Shown one piece after another: positions 43,686-52,139 of a stretch of DNA of 64,000 nucleotides (positions are counted from its first letter, which is position 1; the number at the start of each line of letters is the position of its first letter). Where the stretch lies: assembly GCA_964433675.1 (NCBI GenBank), contig CAYSSJ010000010.1, positions 1 through 64,000 of the forward strand, given 5' to 3'. The DNA comes from CAYSSJ01 sp964433675 (GTDB lineage: Bacteria; Cloacimonadota; Cloacimonadia; Cloacimonadales; TCS61). A model generated the notes under the pieces. It ran no database searches. It saw only the letters and a list, made by a program, of their open reading frames with translations, and was not told the DNA's origin. The position numbers and the translations under genes were made by a program.

Positions 43686-44138
43686 ATGAATGATGGAATC
43701 ATACTCGGGAACAAAATAATTGAGATTGTTTTAGTAGCAATGTTATTAGCTCAAATACTCAAAGGAGTGTTTTATTTTGTTAAACATAAGAAGTATAGTC
43801 TGAAACAATTTATAGAGACCGGTAGTATGCCGAGTTCGCATTCAGCTACCGTGGTATCTTTGGCTACTGCTGTCGGGCTATCCGAAGGTTTCTCATCCAC
43901 GTTTTTTGCAATTACAGCTGTATTTGCCCTGATCGTGATGTACGATGCTGCCGGAGTTAGACGCGCGGCAGGTGAACAGGCAGAACTTCTGAATAAAATC
44001 GTTCATAACATAAAAGAGCGAGAGGGAATGCAGCTTTTGGAAAAAAATCTCAAAGAACTATTAGGTCATTCACCACTGGAGGTAATGGCAGGTGCTATTT
44101 TAGGTTTACTTGTAGCACTAATTATGTATGGAGTTTAA
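43686..44138 (+). CDS. divergent PAP2-family (DUF212) membrane protein
   Basis: A 150-residue membrane protein of the divergent PAP2/DUF212 family, distant relatives of acid phosphatases. Conserved marks are the phrase ETGSMPSSHSATVVSLATAVGL, MYDAAGVRRAAGEQAELLNKI and GHSPLEVMAGAILGLLVA, with four hydrophobic segments. The phosphatase activity of this family is not well established. It lies 5 bases after yhbY and directly before the NUDIX gene, whose start falls beside its stop, so the three form an operon. A lipid-phosphate role is possible but unproven. Confidence 0.85.
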   Translation: MNDGIILGNKIIEIVLVAMLLAQILKGVFYFVKHKKYSLKQFIETGSMPSSHSATVVSLATAVGLSEGFSSTFFAITAVFALIVMYDAAGVRRAAGEQAELLNKIVHNIKEREGMQLLEKNLKELLGHSPLEVMAGAILGLLVALIMYGV

Positions 44139-44139
44139 G

Positions 44140-44715
44140 ATGAAAAAAGTAGAGATCATTTCTCGGAAAATACTGTTCGATGATTTTTTTAAGTTGGAAA
44201 AAGCAAAGCTGAGATACGAAAAATACGATGGTGATATGAGCGCTGAAGTAAGTCGTTTGAATGTAGTTCGAGGCGATGCTGTCAGTGCAGTGTTGTATCA
44301 TAGAAAGCGTGAGAAATTGGTCTTTGTAGAACAATTTCGTTACGCTACTTATCAGAAGGATAATGGTTGGCTTTTGGAACTCGTAGCCGGTATGATGGCA
44401 GAAGGTGAAACTCCCGAAATTGCCCTAAAACGTGAGATTTATGAAGAGTTGGGTTACAAAGTAACCGATTTGCTACCAATTTGTTGCTTTTATGTAGCAC
44501 CGGGAAGCTGTGATGAGAAAATCCACCTATTCTACGCAGAAATCGATGATAATGTTCGAGTTGGTGCAGGTGGTGGAAATCATCAGGAACATGAAGACAT
44601 CAAAGAGATTCATCTGACTCCTGCTCAAATAACCGATATGATAGATTCCGGTAAGATCATCGATGCTAAGACATTGATCGGATTGCAATGGTTTTTGTCG
44701 AAGAAATTAAATTAG
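44140..44715 (+). CDS. NUDIX hydrolase, probable ADP-ribose pyrophosphatase
   Basis: Hydrolyses a nucleoside diphosphate linked to another group; the layout fits ADP-ribose pyrophosphatases. The NUDIX box is complete: GMMAEGETPEIALKREIYEE followed by LGY. Preceding it is the typical FVEQFRYATYQKDNGWLLEL, and after it CCFYVAPGSCDEKIHLFYAE. I start at ATG 44140 (MKKVEIISRK), one base after the upstream stop, with GGAG 8 bases ahead; the ATG four codons earlier lies within the previous gene. The 191-residue length is normal. Its end overlaps the convergent exporter gene by 4 bases. Confidence 0.9.
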   Translation: MKKVEIISRKILFDDFFKLEKAKLRYEKYDGDMSAEVSRLNVVRGDAVSAVLYHRKREKLVFVEQFRYATYQKDNGWLLELVAGMMAEGETPEIALKREIYEELGYKVTDLLPICCFYVAPGSCDEKIHLFYAEIDDNVRVGAGGGNHQEHEDIKEIHLTPAQITDMIDSGKIIDAKTLIGLQWFLSKKLN

Positions 44716-45659
44716 CTCAATCGATCGGACTCTTTACTGATACCGCCGTACATTGCCATCTGCCTCTTTTTCTTCCATTTTAGATAATAAGGTAGCTGAG
44801 ATAGGAACAATCCCAAGATCACAATCATTATGCCACCGATCACTCGAACGGTTAAAGGTTCATCAATCACGAAAAAGGCAATGACTGCTGTGAATACCGG
44901 GATCAAGTTGGTGAAGATAGTTGCATTTATCAGTCCGATCCGGTGTATGGCAATGGTCATAAAAATAAAGGCTAAAGTAGAACCGAAAATAGATAATTGA
45001 ACAACGGCAAGTACGCTGGTGGTATTGAATTGTAGTGTCTGAATAGCATCCCATTCCCGTAGATACAGAAACGGTAAGAAAAAGAAAATTCCGATAATAT
45101 TTTGGGCACGTACAATCACCAAACTGGAATATTTCACTGCCAGTACTCTTACAATAATTCCATATCCGGTTCCTGCCAATACGGCAAAAAGCATCAATGC
45201 TATCCCTTTGACAGATTCATAGTCGATAGTTCCACCAGATACGATCAGAAATACACCGGCAAAAGATATGAAGATACTGACAATATGGATCAATACTATC
45301 CTCTCACGTAGAAAGATAAAAGTCATCAAAGGTGTGAACAACGGAATAGTAGATATGATAATAGAACCGAGTGTAGCCGACACATGTTGCATTCCATGGC
45401 TTTCTCCCATAAAATAACAAAATGGTTCGAAAAAAGCCAATAGCAAAAAGAGCTTATAATCTTTTTTATCAATTCGGGTAGATATTTTGCTGAAATGCAG
45501 AAATAGAGATAATAAAACATAAGATAACAGCAATCTCAAGAATATGATGGTGATCGGCTTGAACATCTCAAATGCCTGTTTATACCACACATAACTAGCT
45601 GCCCAAAACAGCATAGCTGCAACTGCTGCAAGATATACTACGAATCTTTTTTCTTTCAT
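44712..45659 (-). CDS. EamA/DMT-family transporter
   Basis: A 315-residue inner-membrane transporter of the drug/metabolite superfamily. It has ten predicted helices in two EamA halves. The first (about 5-135) has AAMLFWAASYVWYKQAF, ITIIFLRLLLSYVLL and SIIISTIPLFTPLMTFIFLRE. The second (about 150-290) has GTGYGIIVRVLA and the closing TNLIPVFTAVIAFFVIDEPL. The start at 45659 (MKEKRFVVYL) has GGGGAG nine bases upstream, better than a Met 12 codons earlier. Substrates of this family (amino acids, metabolites) cannot be read from sequence. It converges on the NUDIX gene. Confidence 0.88.
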   Translation of the reverse strand: MKEKRFVVYLAAVAAMLFWAASYVWYKQAFEMFKPITIIFLRLLLSYVLLSLFLHFSKISTRIDKKDYKLFLLLAFFEPFCYFMGESHGMQHVSATLGSIIISTIPLFTPLMTFIFLRERIVLIHIVSIFISFAGVFLIVSGGTIDYESVKGIALMLFAVLAGTGYGIIVRVLAVKYSSLVIVRAQNIIGIFFFLPFLYLREWDAIQTLQFNTTSVLAVVQLSIFGSTLAFIFMTIAIHRIGLINATIFTNLIPVFTAVIAFFVIDEPLTVRVIGGIMIVILGLFLSQLPYYLKWKKKRQMAMYGGISKESDRLS

Positions 45660-45788
45660 TTTCCGACTCCCCAAAGACCTTTTTTCTAGCGTCATTCTCC
45701 TGTCAATATTTCCTTTTTATTCTATCCCAAACGAGAAGCTTGACATTTTTGGACATGATTAACAATTATACTCAAAGTAGGAGGAGAT

Positions 45789-46262
45789 ATGAAAACGAGA
45801 AAAGACATATTGATAGAAGCGATAGAATCGGAAGTGGAAACGCAGAATTTGTATGCCATGCTCGCAAAAGCATTCAATAAAGCACCGTCCAAACAAACTT
45901 TTATTAATTTGATTCCTTTGGAAAATATGCACGAACAAAAAATCCGGCAGCAGTTTGGAAAAGAGTTCCCGGACGAAAAGCTTACAATCTCACCGGATAA
46001 ATTGCCAAAATTGGCGATTGAAGAAAGGTTGGAGGAACCTGATCAAGCGCTTAAATTTGCAATAGCTCAAGAGGAGAGGGCGTATTATCGATACAAACAC
46101 TTGGCAGAAAATAGTGATGATGAAGATACGAAAAAACTACTTCTCAATCTCGCCGAGGAGGAGAGTAATCACAAAGATCTGCTTCAGGATGAGCTCAACC
46201 AACTACATGGAACAATGATCTGGTTCGATAGTTCTGAACTGAACGGATTATTTGAAGATTAA
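45789..46262 (+). CDS. rubrerythrin-like ferritin-fold diiron protein
   Basis: A 157-residue four-helix protein with the spaced Glu and His residues of a diiron site: AIESEVETQNLYAMLA, IPLENMHEQKIR (ExxH), QEERAYYRYKHLAE and AEEESNHKDLLQ (ExxxH). It lacks the C-terminal rubredoxin domain of classical rubrerythrin, so any peroxidase activity would need another electron donor. Such proteins protect anaerobes from peroxide. AGGAGGAG precedes the ATG, and a TTGACA at 45740-45745 lies upstream without a well-spaced -10. The palindromic terminator at 46265-46288 follows at once. Confidence 0.85.
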   Translation: MKTRKDILIEAIESEVETQNLYAMLAKAFNKAPSKQTFINLIPLENMHEQKIRQQFGKEFPDEKLTISPDKLPKLAIEERLEEPDQALKFAIAQEERAYYRYKHLAENSDDEDTKKLLLNLAEEESNHKDLLQDELNQLHGTMIWFDSSELNGLFED

Positions 46263-46264
46263 AA

Positions 46265-46288
46265 AAACCCCGCCGTTAAGCGGGGTTT
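46265..46288. terminator. bidirectional intrinsic terminator
   Basis: Stem AAACCCCGC (46265-46273) with GCGGGGTTT (46280-46288), loop of six. On the minus strand seven T follow, making it strong for the M3 peptidase gene; on the plus strand the T run is short but it directly follows the rubrerythrin-like stop. Confidence 0.9.
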
Positions 46289-46296
46289 GATTAAGT

Positions 46297-48339
46297 TTAC
46301 TTTAGCCCTTCACGTTTTAATAAAGCTTCAGGGTCTGGTTTTCTTCCTCTGAATTTTACATAGATATCCATTGGATGTTCTGTATTACCACGTGCTAAGA
46401 TGTTATTGCGGAATGATTCAGCTATCTCATTCGAGAATATCCCCTTTTCTTTGAATAATTCAAATGCGTCTGCTTCTAATACTTCTGCCCATTTGTAAGA
46501 ATAGTATCCGGCAGAGTATCCTCCTGCAAAGATATGACTGAAACTGCATGAAGTATTTCTGCCTTCCACTTTTGGAAGCAAGCGTGTCTTTTCGATCACC
46601 TTATCTTCATAAGCAGCCACATCATCTATATCGCTGGGATCATTATTATGCCAAGCCATATCTAAGTAACCCAAACTAAGTTGGCGTAAATTCATACTTC
46701 CGGCATTGAATCTCTGAGCGTTCTTCACTTTTTCGATAAGTTCATCCGGCATTTTAGTTTCGTTTTGATAGTGATTTGCAAAAAGATCGAGTGCATCCTT
46801 TTCCACTACCCAATTCTCCATAATCTGTGAAGGCAGCTCCACGAAATCCCAATATACATTCGGACTGGCAAGAGAAGAATAGGTGCAATTGGATAGCAGA
46901 GCATGTAGTGCATGTCCAAACTCATGGAATAGAGTCTTCACTTCGGAATGCTGCAACAAAGATGGATTTTTATCGGTAGAGGGGGAAAGATTGGCAACGA
47001 TGGAAACATGAGGTCGGTGAACTTTGCCCGATTTCATTCCTTGCCTTTGATAGGTAGTCATCCACGCTCCATCTCGTTTGGTTTCTCGTGGGAAAGTATC
47101 CAGATACAAGAGCCCGAGATGACTGTCGTCCTTATCTTTTACCTCATAGACAATTACATCTTCATGATAAACCGGGATATTATTTATCTGAGAAAAATTG
47201 ATGCCATAAAGTCTATTAGCGACTTTGAACAATCCATCAATTACATTTTCCATTTTGAAATAAGGGCGGAGTTCTTCTTCATTATAGTTAAACTTTTTCT
47301 CTTTCAAAATCTGGGCATAATAATGTGAATCCCAAGCGGAGAAATCGGTGATCTTATCATGTTCATAAGCCAAATTCTTCATCTCTTCCAATTCTTCTTT
47401 GGCAGTGGGAAGAGCAGCGTCGAATATTTCATCTAAGAAAGATAACACAGTAGTCGGTTTTTCTGCCATTCGCTCTGCCAATACATATTGGGCATGGGTG
47501 TCAAAACCCAATAGATTGGCTCTTTTATGTCTGAGTGTTGCTATCTGTTTTACCATATCCTGGTTATCGAATCTATCTTTGTATGCTCGTGCCCCATAAG
47601 CGCGATACATCTTCTCACGCAGTTCTCTGTTTTTGGCATACATCATCACAGGTAGAAAACTGGGGATTTGCAATGTAAAAAGCCAACCGGAATCCAATCC
47701 TTTTCGCTTAGCAGCATGAGCAGCAGATTCCAATGCTGAGGAAGGAAGTCCTTCAAGCTCGGATTTGTCTGTAATGTGCAGTGAAAAAGAATTGGCAGAA
47801 TTCATCACATTTTGCATGAATTTAGGACTTAATCGCGAGAGTTTATCATCTATCTCGATGAGTTTTTTCTTATCCTCGTCGGATAATCTGGCGCCATTAC
47901 GAACAAAAGCCTTATAATTCAGCTCCAAGAGACGAGCTTGTTCTTGGTTCAGATTTAAAGTTTTTCGCTTGTTGTAGATGGATTCTACTTTGTCGAATAA
48001 AACCGGATCGGTGAGAATACTATTGTTCAAAGCCGATAGCATCGGTGCTATCTGCTGTGCCAGCTCTTTGAATTTATCATCGGATTCGGAATTCATCAGA
48101 TTGAAATAGATCGTAGCTACCTCATCCAGATGCTCACTGGCAAATTCCAATGCTTCTACTGTATTTTCGAAGGACGGTGGACTCTGATTTGTCCTTATTT
48201 TTTCGATATTTGCCTTGGTGATCTCCATTGCTTTTTCAATAGCGGGTAGGAAGTGTTCTCTTTTGATCTGATCAAACGGAATAGCTTCGAATTTGCCGTT
48301 TTTTGTCCTTTCTAACAAGGGATTTTTTTCTGTACTCAT
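46297..48339 (-). CDS. M3-family metallopeptidase (oligopeptidase A / Dcp type)
   Basis: Zinc peptidase that degrades short peptides, 680 residues, the usual length of the OpdA/Dcp branch. The metal site is TLFHEFGHALHALL (HExxH form HEFGH) with the third ligand Glu in the downstream DFVELPSQIMENWVVEKD. Other family phrases are IPFDQIKREHFLPAIEKA at the N terminus and CSFSHIFAGGYSAGYYSYKW near the end. No signal peptide, so it should work in the cytoplasm. It starts 28 bases after the nitroreductase stop and may be cotranscribed with it. The gene is followed by the terminator 46265-46288. Confidence 0.95.
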   Translation of the reverse strand: MSTEKNPLLERTKNGKFEAIPFDQIKREHFLPAIEKAMEITKANIEKIRTNQSPPSFENTVEALEFASEHLDEVATIYFNLMNSESDDKFKELAQQIAPMLSALNNSILTDPVLFDKVESIYNKRKTLNLNQEQARLLELNYKAFVRNGARLSDEDKKKLIEIDDKLSRLSPKFMQNVMNSANSFSLHITDKSELEGLPSSALESAAHAAKRKGLDSGWLFTLQIPSFLPVMMYAKNRELREKMYRAYGARAYKDRFDNQDMVKQIATLRHKRANLLGFDTHAQYVLAERMAEKPTTVLSFLDEIFDAALPTAKEELEEMKNLAYEHDKITDFSAWDSHYYAQILKEKKFNYNEEELRPYFKMENVIDGLFKVANRLYGINFSQINNIPVYHEDVIVYEVKDKDDSHLGLLYLDTFPRETKRDGAWMTTYQRQGMKSGKVHRPHVSIVANLSPSTDKNPSLLQHSEVKTLFHEFGHALHALLSNCTYSSLASPNVYWDFVELPSQIMENWVVEKDALDLFANHYQNETKMPDELIEKVKNAQRFNAGSMNLRQLSLGYLDMAWHNNDPSDIDDVAAYEDKVIEKTRLLPKVEGRNTSCSFSHIFAGGYSAGYYSYKWAEVLEADAFELFKEKGIFSNEIAESFRNNILARGNTEHPMDIYVKFRGRKPDPEALLKREGLK

Positions 48340-48367
48340 CAGTTACTCCTTCTCTATATTATTTTTT

Positions 48368-48919
48368 TTACTGATATGTCTCATAAAATACAAAATCACT
48401 ATTATCTTTTCGCTTTGGTCTGGGTTCTTCAGCTGCGAGCTTATCTGCCAATTCTTGATTCTTTGGTTCCGCTCTTTTCCCAACCAGAATAAGAGTGATA
48501 ACATCCATATCTGCAGGAATATTCGTAAGCTCTTTTACTTTTTTGGGACTATAGCCGGCAATTGGATGAGCTACAAGACCCATTTCAGTAGCTCGAAGTA
48601 TCATAAAAGCAGAAGAAAGTCCTATATCAAACTGATAATAAATGCGGTCTTTGATGATACAATCATCCTCTTTTTTGCCGAATACCACTACAATTAGAGA
48701 AGCATCGAAAGTCCATTCGTTCCCTTTGGCAAAAACAGCTTTCATTTTATTTAGCATCTCGTCAGATTTGATAAACAAATATTTCCATGGTTGTTTGTTG
48801 AAACATGACGGTGCCAATTTTGCTGCATTTATCAGTTGTTCTATGATAGAATCATCAATTTTGCCAGGTTGTAATACACGGTAGGCACGACGTTTTTCTA
48901 TAGCGGTTTTTACATCCAT
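48368..48919 (-). CDS. nitroreductase-family flavoprotein
   Basis: A 183-residue FMN-binding oxidoreductase. The N-terminal phosphate-binding pattern EKRRAYRVL (the family's RRSxRxF), then LINAAKLAPSCFNKQPWKYL, is characteristic. A later segment, DIGLSSAFMILRATEMGLVA and GYSPKKVKELTNIP, matches the dimer and FMN regions. The enzyme would use NAD(P)H to reduce quinones, nitro compounds or flavins; which one cannot be told. The C terminus EEPRPKRKDNSDFVFYE also fits the small-nitroreductase branch. It lies 28 bases upstream of the M3 peptidase gene. Confidence 0.9.
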   Translation of the reverse strand: MDVKTAIEKRRAYRVLQPGKIDDSIIEQLINAAKLAPSCFNKQPWKYLFIKSDEMLNKMKAVFAKGNEWTFDASLIVVVFGKKEDDCIIKDRIYYQFDIGLSSAFMILRATEMGLVAHPIAGYSPKKVKELTNIPADMDVITLILVGKRAEPKNQELADKLAAEEPRPKRKDNSDFVFYETYQ

Positions 48920-49016
48920 TATTCCCCCTATTCAATTTGTAATACTCACTAGCTTTCAGAGCATAAAAGTAATTGCTCTTTAGAACAGCGAGCATTTTTT
49001 AGTAAATTACTATAAA

Positions 49017-49415
49017 CTAAAGACCGAGCAGATTCTTCACTTTCTTTTGAAAATCTTCCGGATCCAACGGTTTATCGATATAAGCCTGTGGTTCTGCCCC
49101 GAGCGTTACACCCATATCTTTAGCATTATATTGCATCCCAGTCGTGGAAGCAATTCCGGTAAGCATAATGACAGGTATTCTCTCGGTAGATGGATTCTTT
49201 TTCAGCTCCTTGAACACTTGGAAACCATTCAATACCGGCATCTGAACATCCAGAACTACCAGATCGGGTTTCTCACTTTCTATCAGTTGCAAACCTGTCA
49301 TCCCATTTGTAGCTGTCTTGATATCAAAGTCACCAATTTCAGAGAGCATAGCTTCACAATAATCAAGATTAACCTGCTCATCATCCACAAGAACGATCTT
49401 CTTTCTATCAGTCAT
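49017..49415 (-). CDS. single-domain response regulator
   Basis: A 132-residue CheY-like receiver with no output domain. The acidic pocket is in VLVDDEQVNLD, the phospho-acceptor Asp in LVVLDVQMPVLNGF, the conserved Thr in VIMLTG and Lys in YIDKPLDPEDF. It overlaps the GAF-containing kinase gene by 4 bases and should be its partner. A receiver alone would pass phosphate on or act by binding a protein. A short hairpin (TGCTC/GAGCA, about 48974-48994) lies downstream and may end the transcript. Confidence 0.93.
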   Translation of the reverse strand: MTDRKKIVLVDDEQVNLDYCEAMLSEIGDFDIKTATNGMTGLQLIESEKPDLVVLDVQMPVLNGFQVFKELKKNPSTERIPVIMLTGIASTTGMQYNAKDMGVTLGAEPQAYIDKPLDPEDFQKKVKNLLGL

Positions 49416-50641
49416 ATTTCCTCCTTTGGAGTGTTTGTCTTTTTCTTCGGTAAATAAATCGTAAAGGTTGTTCCTTTGTCCACTTCCGAGTCCACATCTA
49501 TCCGTCCGCCATGTTCCTCGATGATTTTGTGGGTAACCGCCAGACCCAATCCTGTCCCTTTGGAACCTTTGGTGCTAAAAAACACTTGGAATAGTTTTTT
49601 CTTTGCCTCGGGCGGAATTCCACTGCCATTGTCAGAGACCGATAAAGCGAAGAAATCTTTGGCAGCACTCTTTAATGAGACTTCAACTTTCGCATCAGGT
49701 CTATTTTCACAAGCATCTACAGCATTGGATACAAGATTGAGCAGACTACGTTTTATTGCCTTTCCATCAATTTGCACATTACCAATTTCTGCATTTGGCT
49801 CAAATGATAAGCTTATACCTTTAGATTCTGCTTTCTCTCTCATAAAATCACAGACAGTTTGAGCCAGTTCATTTATATCCACATCGATATATTCCGGTTC
49901 CCGTTCTTTTGAATAAGTGAGCATATCCAACACAAGGTCTTGCATGAATGTATTGTTCTTTTTCACAGCTGTCCAACCCTTATCGATTAGCGTGGGATTG
50001 TTCTTCTTCAACCCCATATCGACAAGATATGAACCGCCTTGGATACCGTTTAGCACATTTTTGATGCAATGAGCCAGTCCGGCAACTGTTTGACCAACCG
50101 CGGCAAGCCGTTCATTTTTTACTATATCTTCATGTAACATAGCATTTTCTACAGCTAAAGCTGCTCTTTTGGACATAGCTTGCAAAAATATAAGATCTGA
50201 TTGGTCAAAATCGGCGTCATCTTGTTTGTTCAGGACTTCTATGGCTCCCCAAAGCTTGTTTTTTGTTGCCATCGGTACACAGAGGATAGACTTGGTAACA
50301 AAGCCACTTGTCTTATCGGCTTTTTTGAAAAAACGGGGATCAGATTGAGCATCATTGACGATGGCCGGTTCATTGTCTTGAACCACATGACCGACTATTC
50401 CCTGCCCCGGTTGCATACGGAAAGCTTTGAGCCTCGATGCTTTTTCACCTTCGGCTATATAAAAAACGAGTTCTCCACTTTGGTCATCCAATAAGATCAA
50501 GGAGGAGGCTTCGACATGCATTACCTTTGTAGCTACATCCATTACAGTTTTCAAAACCTTTTCCAAAGTTAACTGTGAGCCGATAGCCTGACCTATCTCA
50601 TAGAGAGCTATTAGCTGTTCTAAACTCAAATTGTCGACCAT
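49412..50641 (-). CDS. GAF-domain sensor histidine kinase
   Basis: A 409-residue soluble kinase. It has a GAF domain (about 20-160, VMHVEASSLILLDDQSGELV and GQGIVGHVV), a HisKA region with the acceptor His in VAGLAHCIKNVLNGIQGG, and an HATPase domain (LLNLVSNAVDACENRPDA, VSDNGSGIPPE, GTGLGLAVTHKIIEEHGG). No membrane segment is present, so it senses a cytoplasmic signal. It is translationally coupled to the receiver gene that follows. A 100-base gap separates it from the NtrC-type gene, so it may be expressed separately from the rest of the cluster. Confidence 0.93.
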   Translation of the reverse strand: MVDNLSLEQLIALYEIGQAIGSQLTLEKVLKTVMDVATKVMHVEASSLILLDDQSGELVFYIAEGEKASRLKAFRMQPGQGIVGHVVQDNEPAIVNDAQSDPRFFKKADKTSGFVTKSILCVPMATKNKLWGAIEVLNKQDDADFDQSDLIFLQAMSKRAALAVENAMLHEDIVKNERLAAVGQTVAGLAHCIKNVLNGIQGGSYLVDMGLKKNNPTLIDKGWTAVKKNNTFMQDLVLDMLTYSKEREPEYIDVDINELAQTVCDFMREKAESKGISLSFEPNAEIGNVQIDGKAIKRSLLNLVSNAVDACENRPDAKVEVSLKSAAKDFFALSVSDNGSGIPPEAKKKLFQVFFSTKGSKGTGLGLAVTHKIIEEHGGRIDVDSEVDKGTTFTIYLPKKKTNTPKEEI

Positions 50642-50741
50642 ATAACCCCTTCCGATTTTTTTTGCATACTCTCAAGATATATATTTAAACGTCAAGAGAT
50701 TTATTCTTCTAGTAGTAAAAATCTCCTTATCAAGCTCTTTG

Positions 50742-52139
50742 TTATTCTCTATATTCCGCGGGATCTATGCTATAACGTTTGAACTTCTCATACAGATTTT
50801 GTCGTTTGATCCCCGAATAAGCTGCTGCTTTGGATACATCACCGCCATATTTTTTCAGAAGCTCGATGATGTAATGTCTTTCGAATGTCTCTTTGGCTTC
50901 TGCATAGGGCAGGTGAATGATCTGACCGGAGAACATCCCGTTGTTTGAAGTAGCATAGTCATAGACCGATTCAGGCAGATCTTCGGGTAAGATCTTATTA
51001 TGAGAAGCAAGAGCAACAGCATGTTCCATAGCATTTCTGAGTTCGCGAATATTCCCTTTCCATTCTTTGGTGACCAGAATGGATTTGACAGGTTCGGATA
51101 GGTTGATATGCTTCTTATTGTGTTTCTCGGCAAATTCCTTGACAAAAGAATTTGCTAAAAGTATGATATCTTCGGTTCTTTCCCGCAGAGGTGGAATATG
51201 AATGTGGATTACATTTAGTCGGTAGTAAAGATCTTCCCTGAATTTTTTCTTTTTTACGTTAGCTTCAATATCTTCGTTTGTTGCAGCTATGATGCGAACA
51301 TTTACTTCGATATCCTTATCGCCACCCACTTGTCTGATCGTACCTTTCTCCAACACTCGCAATAGTTTTATCTGAAAAGAGGCGGAAGTTTCAGTGATCT
51401 CATCTAAAAACAGGGTGCCGCCATCAGCTTCTTGGAAGTATCCGATCTTATCTCGGACAGCACCGGTAAAAGAGCCTCTTTTATGACCGAAAAGCATACT
51501 TTCCAATAAGGTTTCCGGCAAACCACCGCAATTCACTACCACAAATTTATTATTTTTGCGCAAACTATTATTATAGACGAGCTCGGCAAATAACTCTTTA
51601 CCAACACCGGTCTCACCGGTTAGTAAAACAGTAGTTTCCAGAGGTGCTATCTTTTTGACTTTTTCCATAATCTTTTGGATCGCCATACTGTTTCCGATGA
51701 TCTTCTTACTGATGAATTCCTTCTCCAGCATAGTCCTCAATCTTCTAATCTCTTCAGTTTGCCAGCGAACTTTTAGGATTCTATCTATGACGATCTTTAT
51801 GAGCTCAAAATCCTCCACCGGTTTTTCGATAAAATCTTCAGCGCCTTGTTTCATCGCTTCAACAGCCATTTCTATCGTTGCTCTGCCACTGATTACCAAC
51901 ACAGCTATTTGCGGCCATTTTTGTTTGATAGCTTTTAGAAGGTATAGACCATCTTGACCCGGCATTACCAAGTCTGTCATGGCAATATGATAGATATTTG
52001 TGCTTAGTTTGTCCAAAGCGTCATTTGTCGATTCGGCCGTATCAACATCATATTCATCTTCCAGATAACGACGAAATACTTCGCGAGTTAGCATCTCATC
52101 ATCAACTATGAGAATCCGCGCTTTACTTTTTCTATTCAT
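50742..52139 (-). CDS. NtrC-family sigma-54-dependent response regulator
   Basis: Transcription activator of 465 residues in three domains. The receiver (1-120) has ILIVDDEMLTREVF, acceptor Asp in MTDLVMPGQDG and Lys in FIEKPVED. The AAA+ domain (about 145-375) has Walker A LTGETGVGKE, the sigma-54 contact loop RGSFTGAVRDK (GAFTGA variant GSFTGA) and Walker B GGTLFLDE. The Fis-type helix-turn-helix lies at the end (GGDVSKAAAYSGIKRQNLYE). It overlaps the membrane kinase by 4 bases, which is therefore its likely partner. A sigma-54-type promoter is seen at 43200-43215. Confidence 0.95.
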   Translation of the reverse strand: MNRKSKARILIVDDEMLTREVFRRYLEDEYDVDTAESTNDALDKLSTNIYHIAMTDLVMPGQDGLYLLKAIKQKWPQIAVLVISGRATIEMAVEAMKQGAEDFIEKPVEDFELIKIVIDRILKVRWQTEEIRRLRTMLEKEFISKKIIGNSMAIQKIMEKVKKIAPLETTVLLTGETGVGKELFAELVYNNSLRKNNKFVVVNCGGLPETLLESMLFGHKRGSFTGAVRDKIGYFQEADGGTLFLDEITETSASFQIKLLRVLEKGTIRQVGGDKDIEVNVRIIAATNEDIEANVKKKKFREDLYYRLNVIHIHIPPLRERTEDIILLANSFVKEFAEKHNKKHINLSEPVKSILVTKEWKGNIRELRNAMEHAVALASHNKILPEDLPESVYDYATSNNGMFSGQIIHLPYAEAKETFERHYIIELLKKYGGDVSKAAAYSGIKRQNLYEKFKRYSIDPAEYRE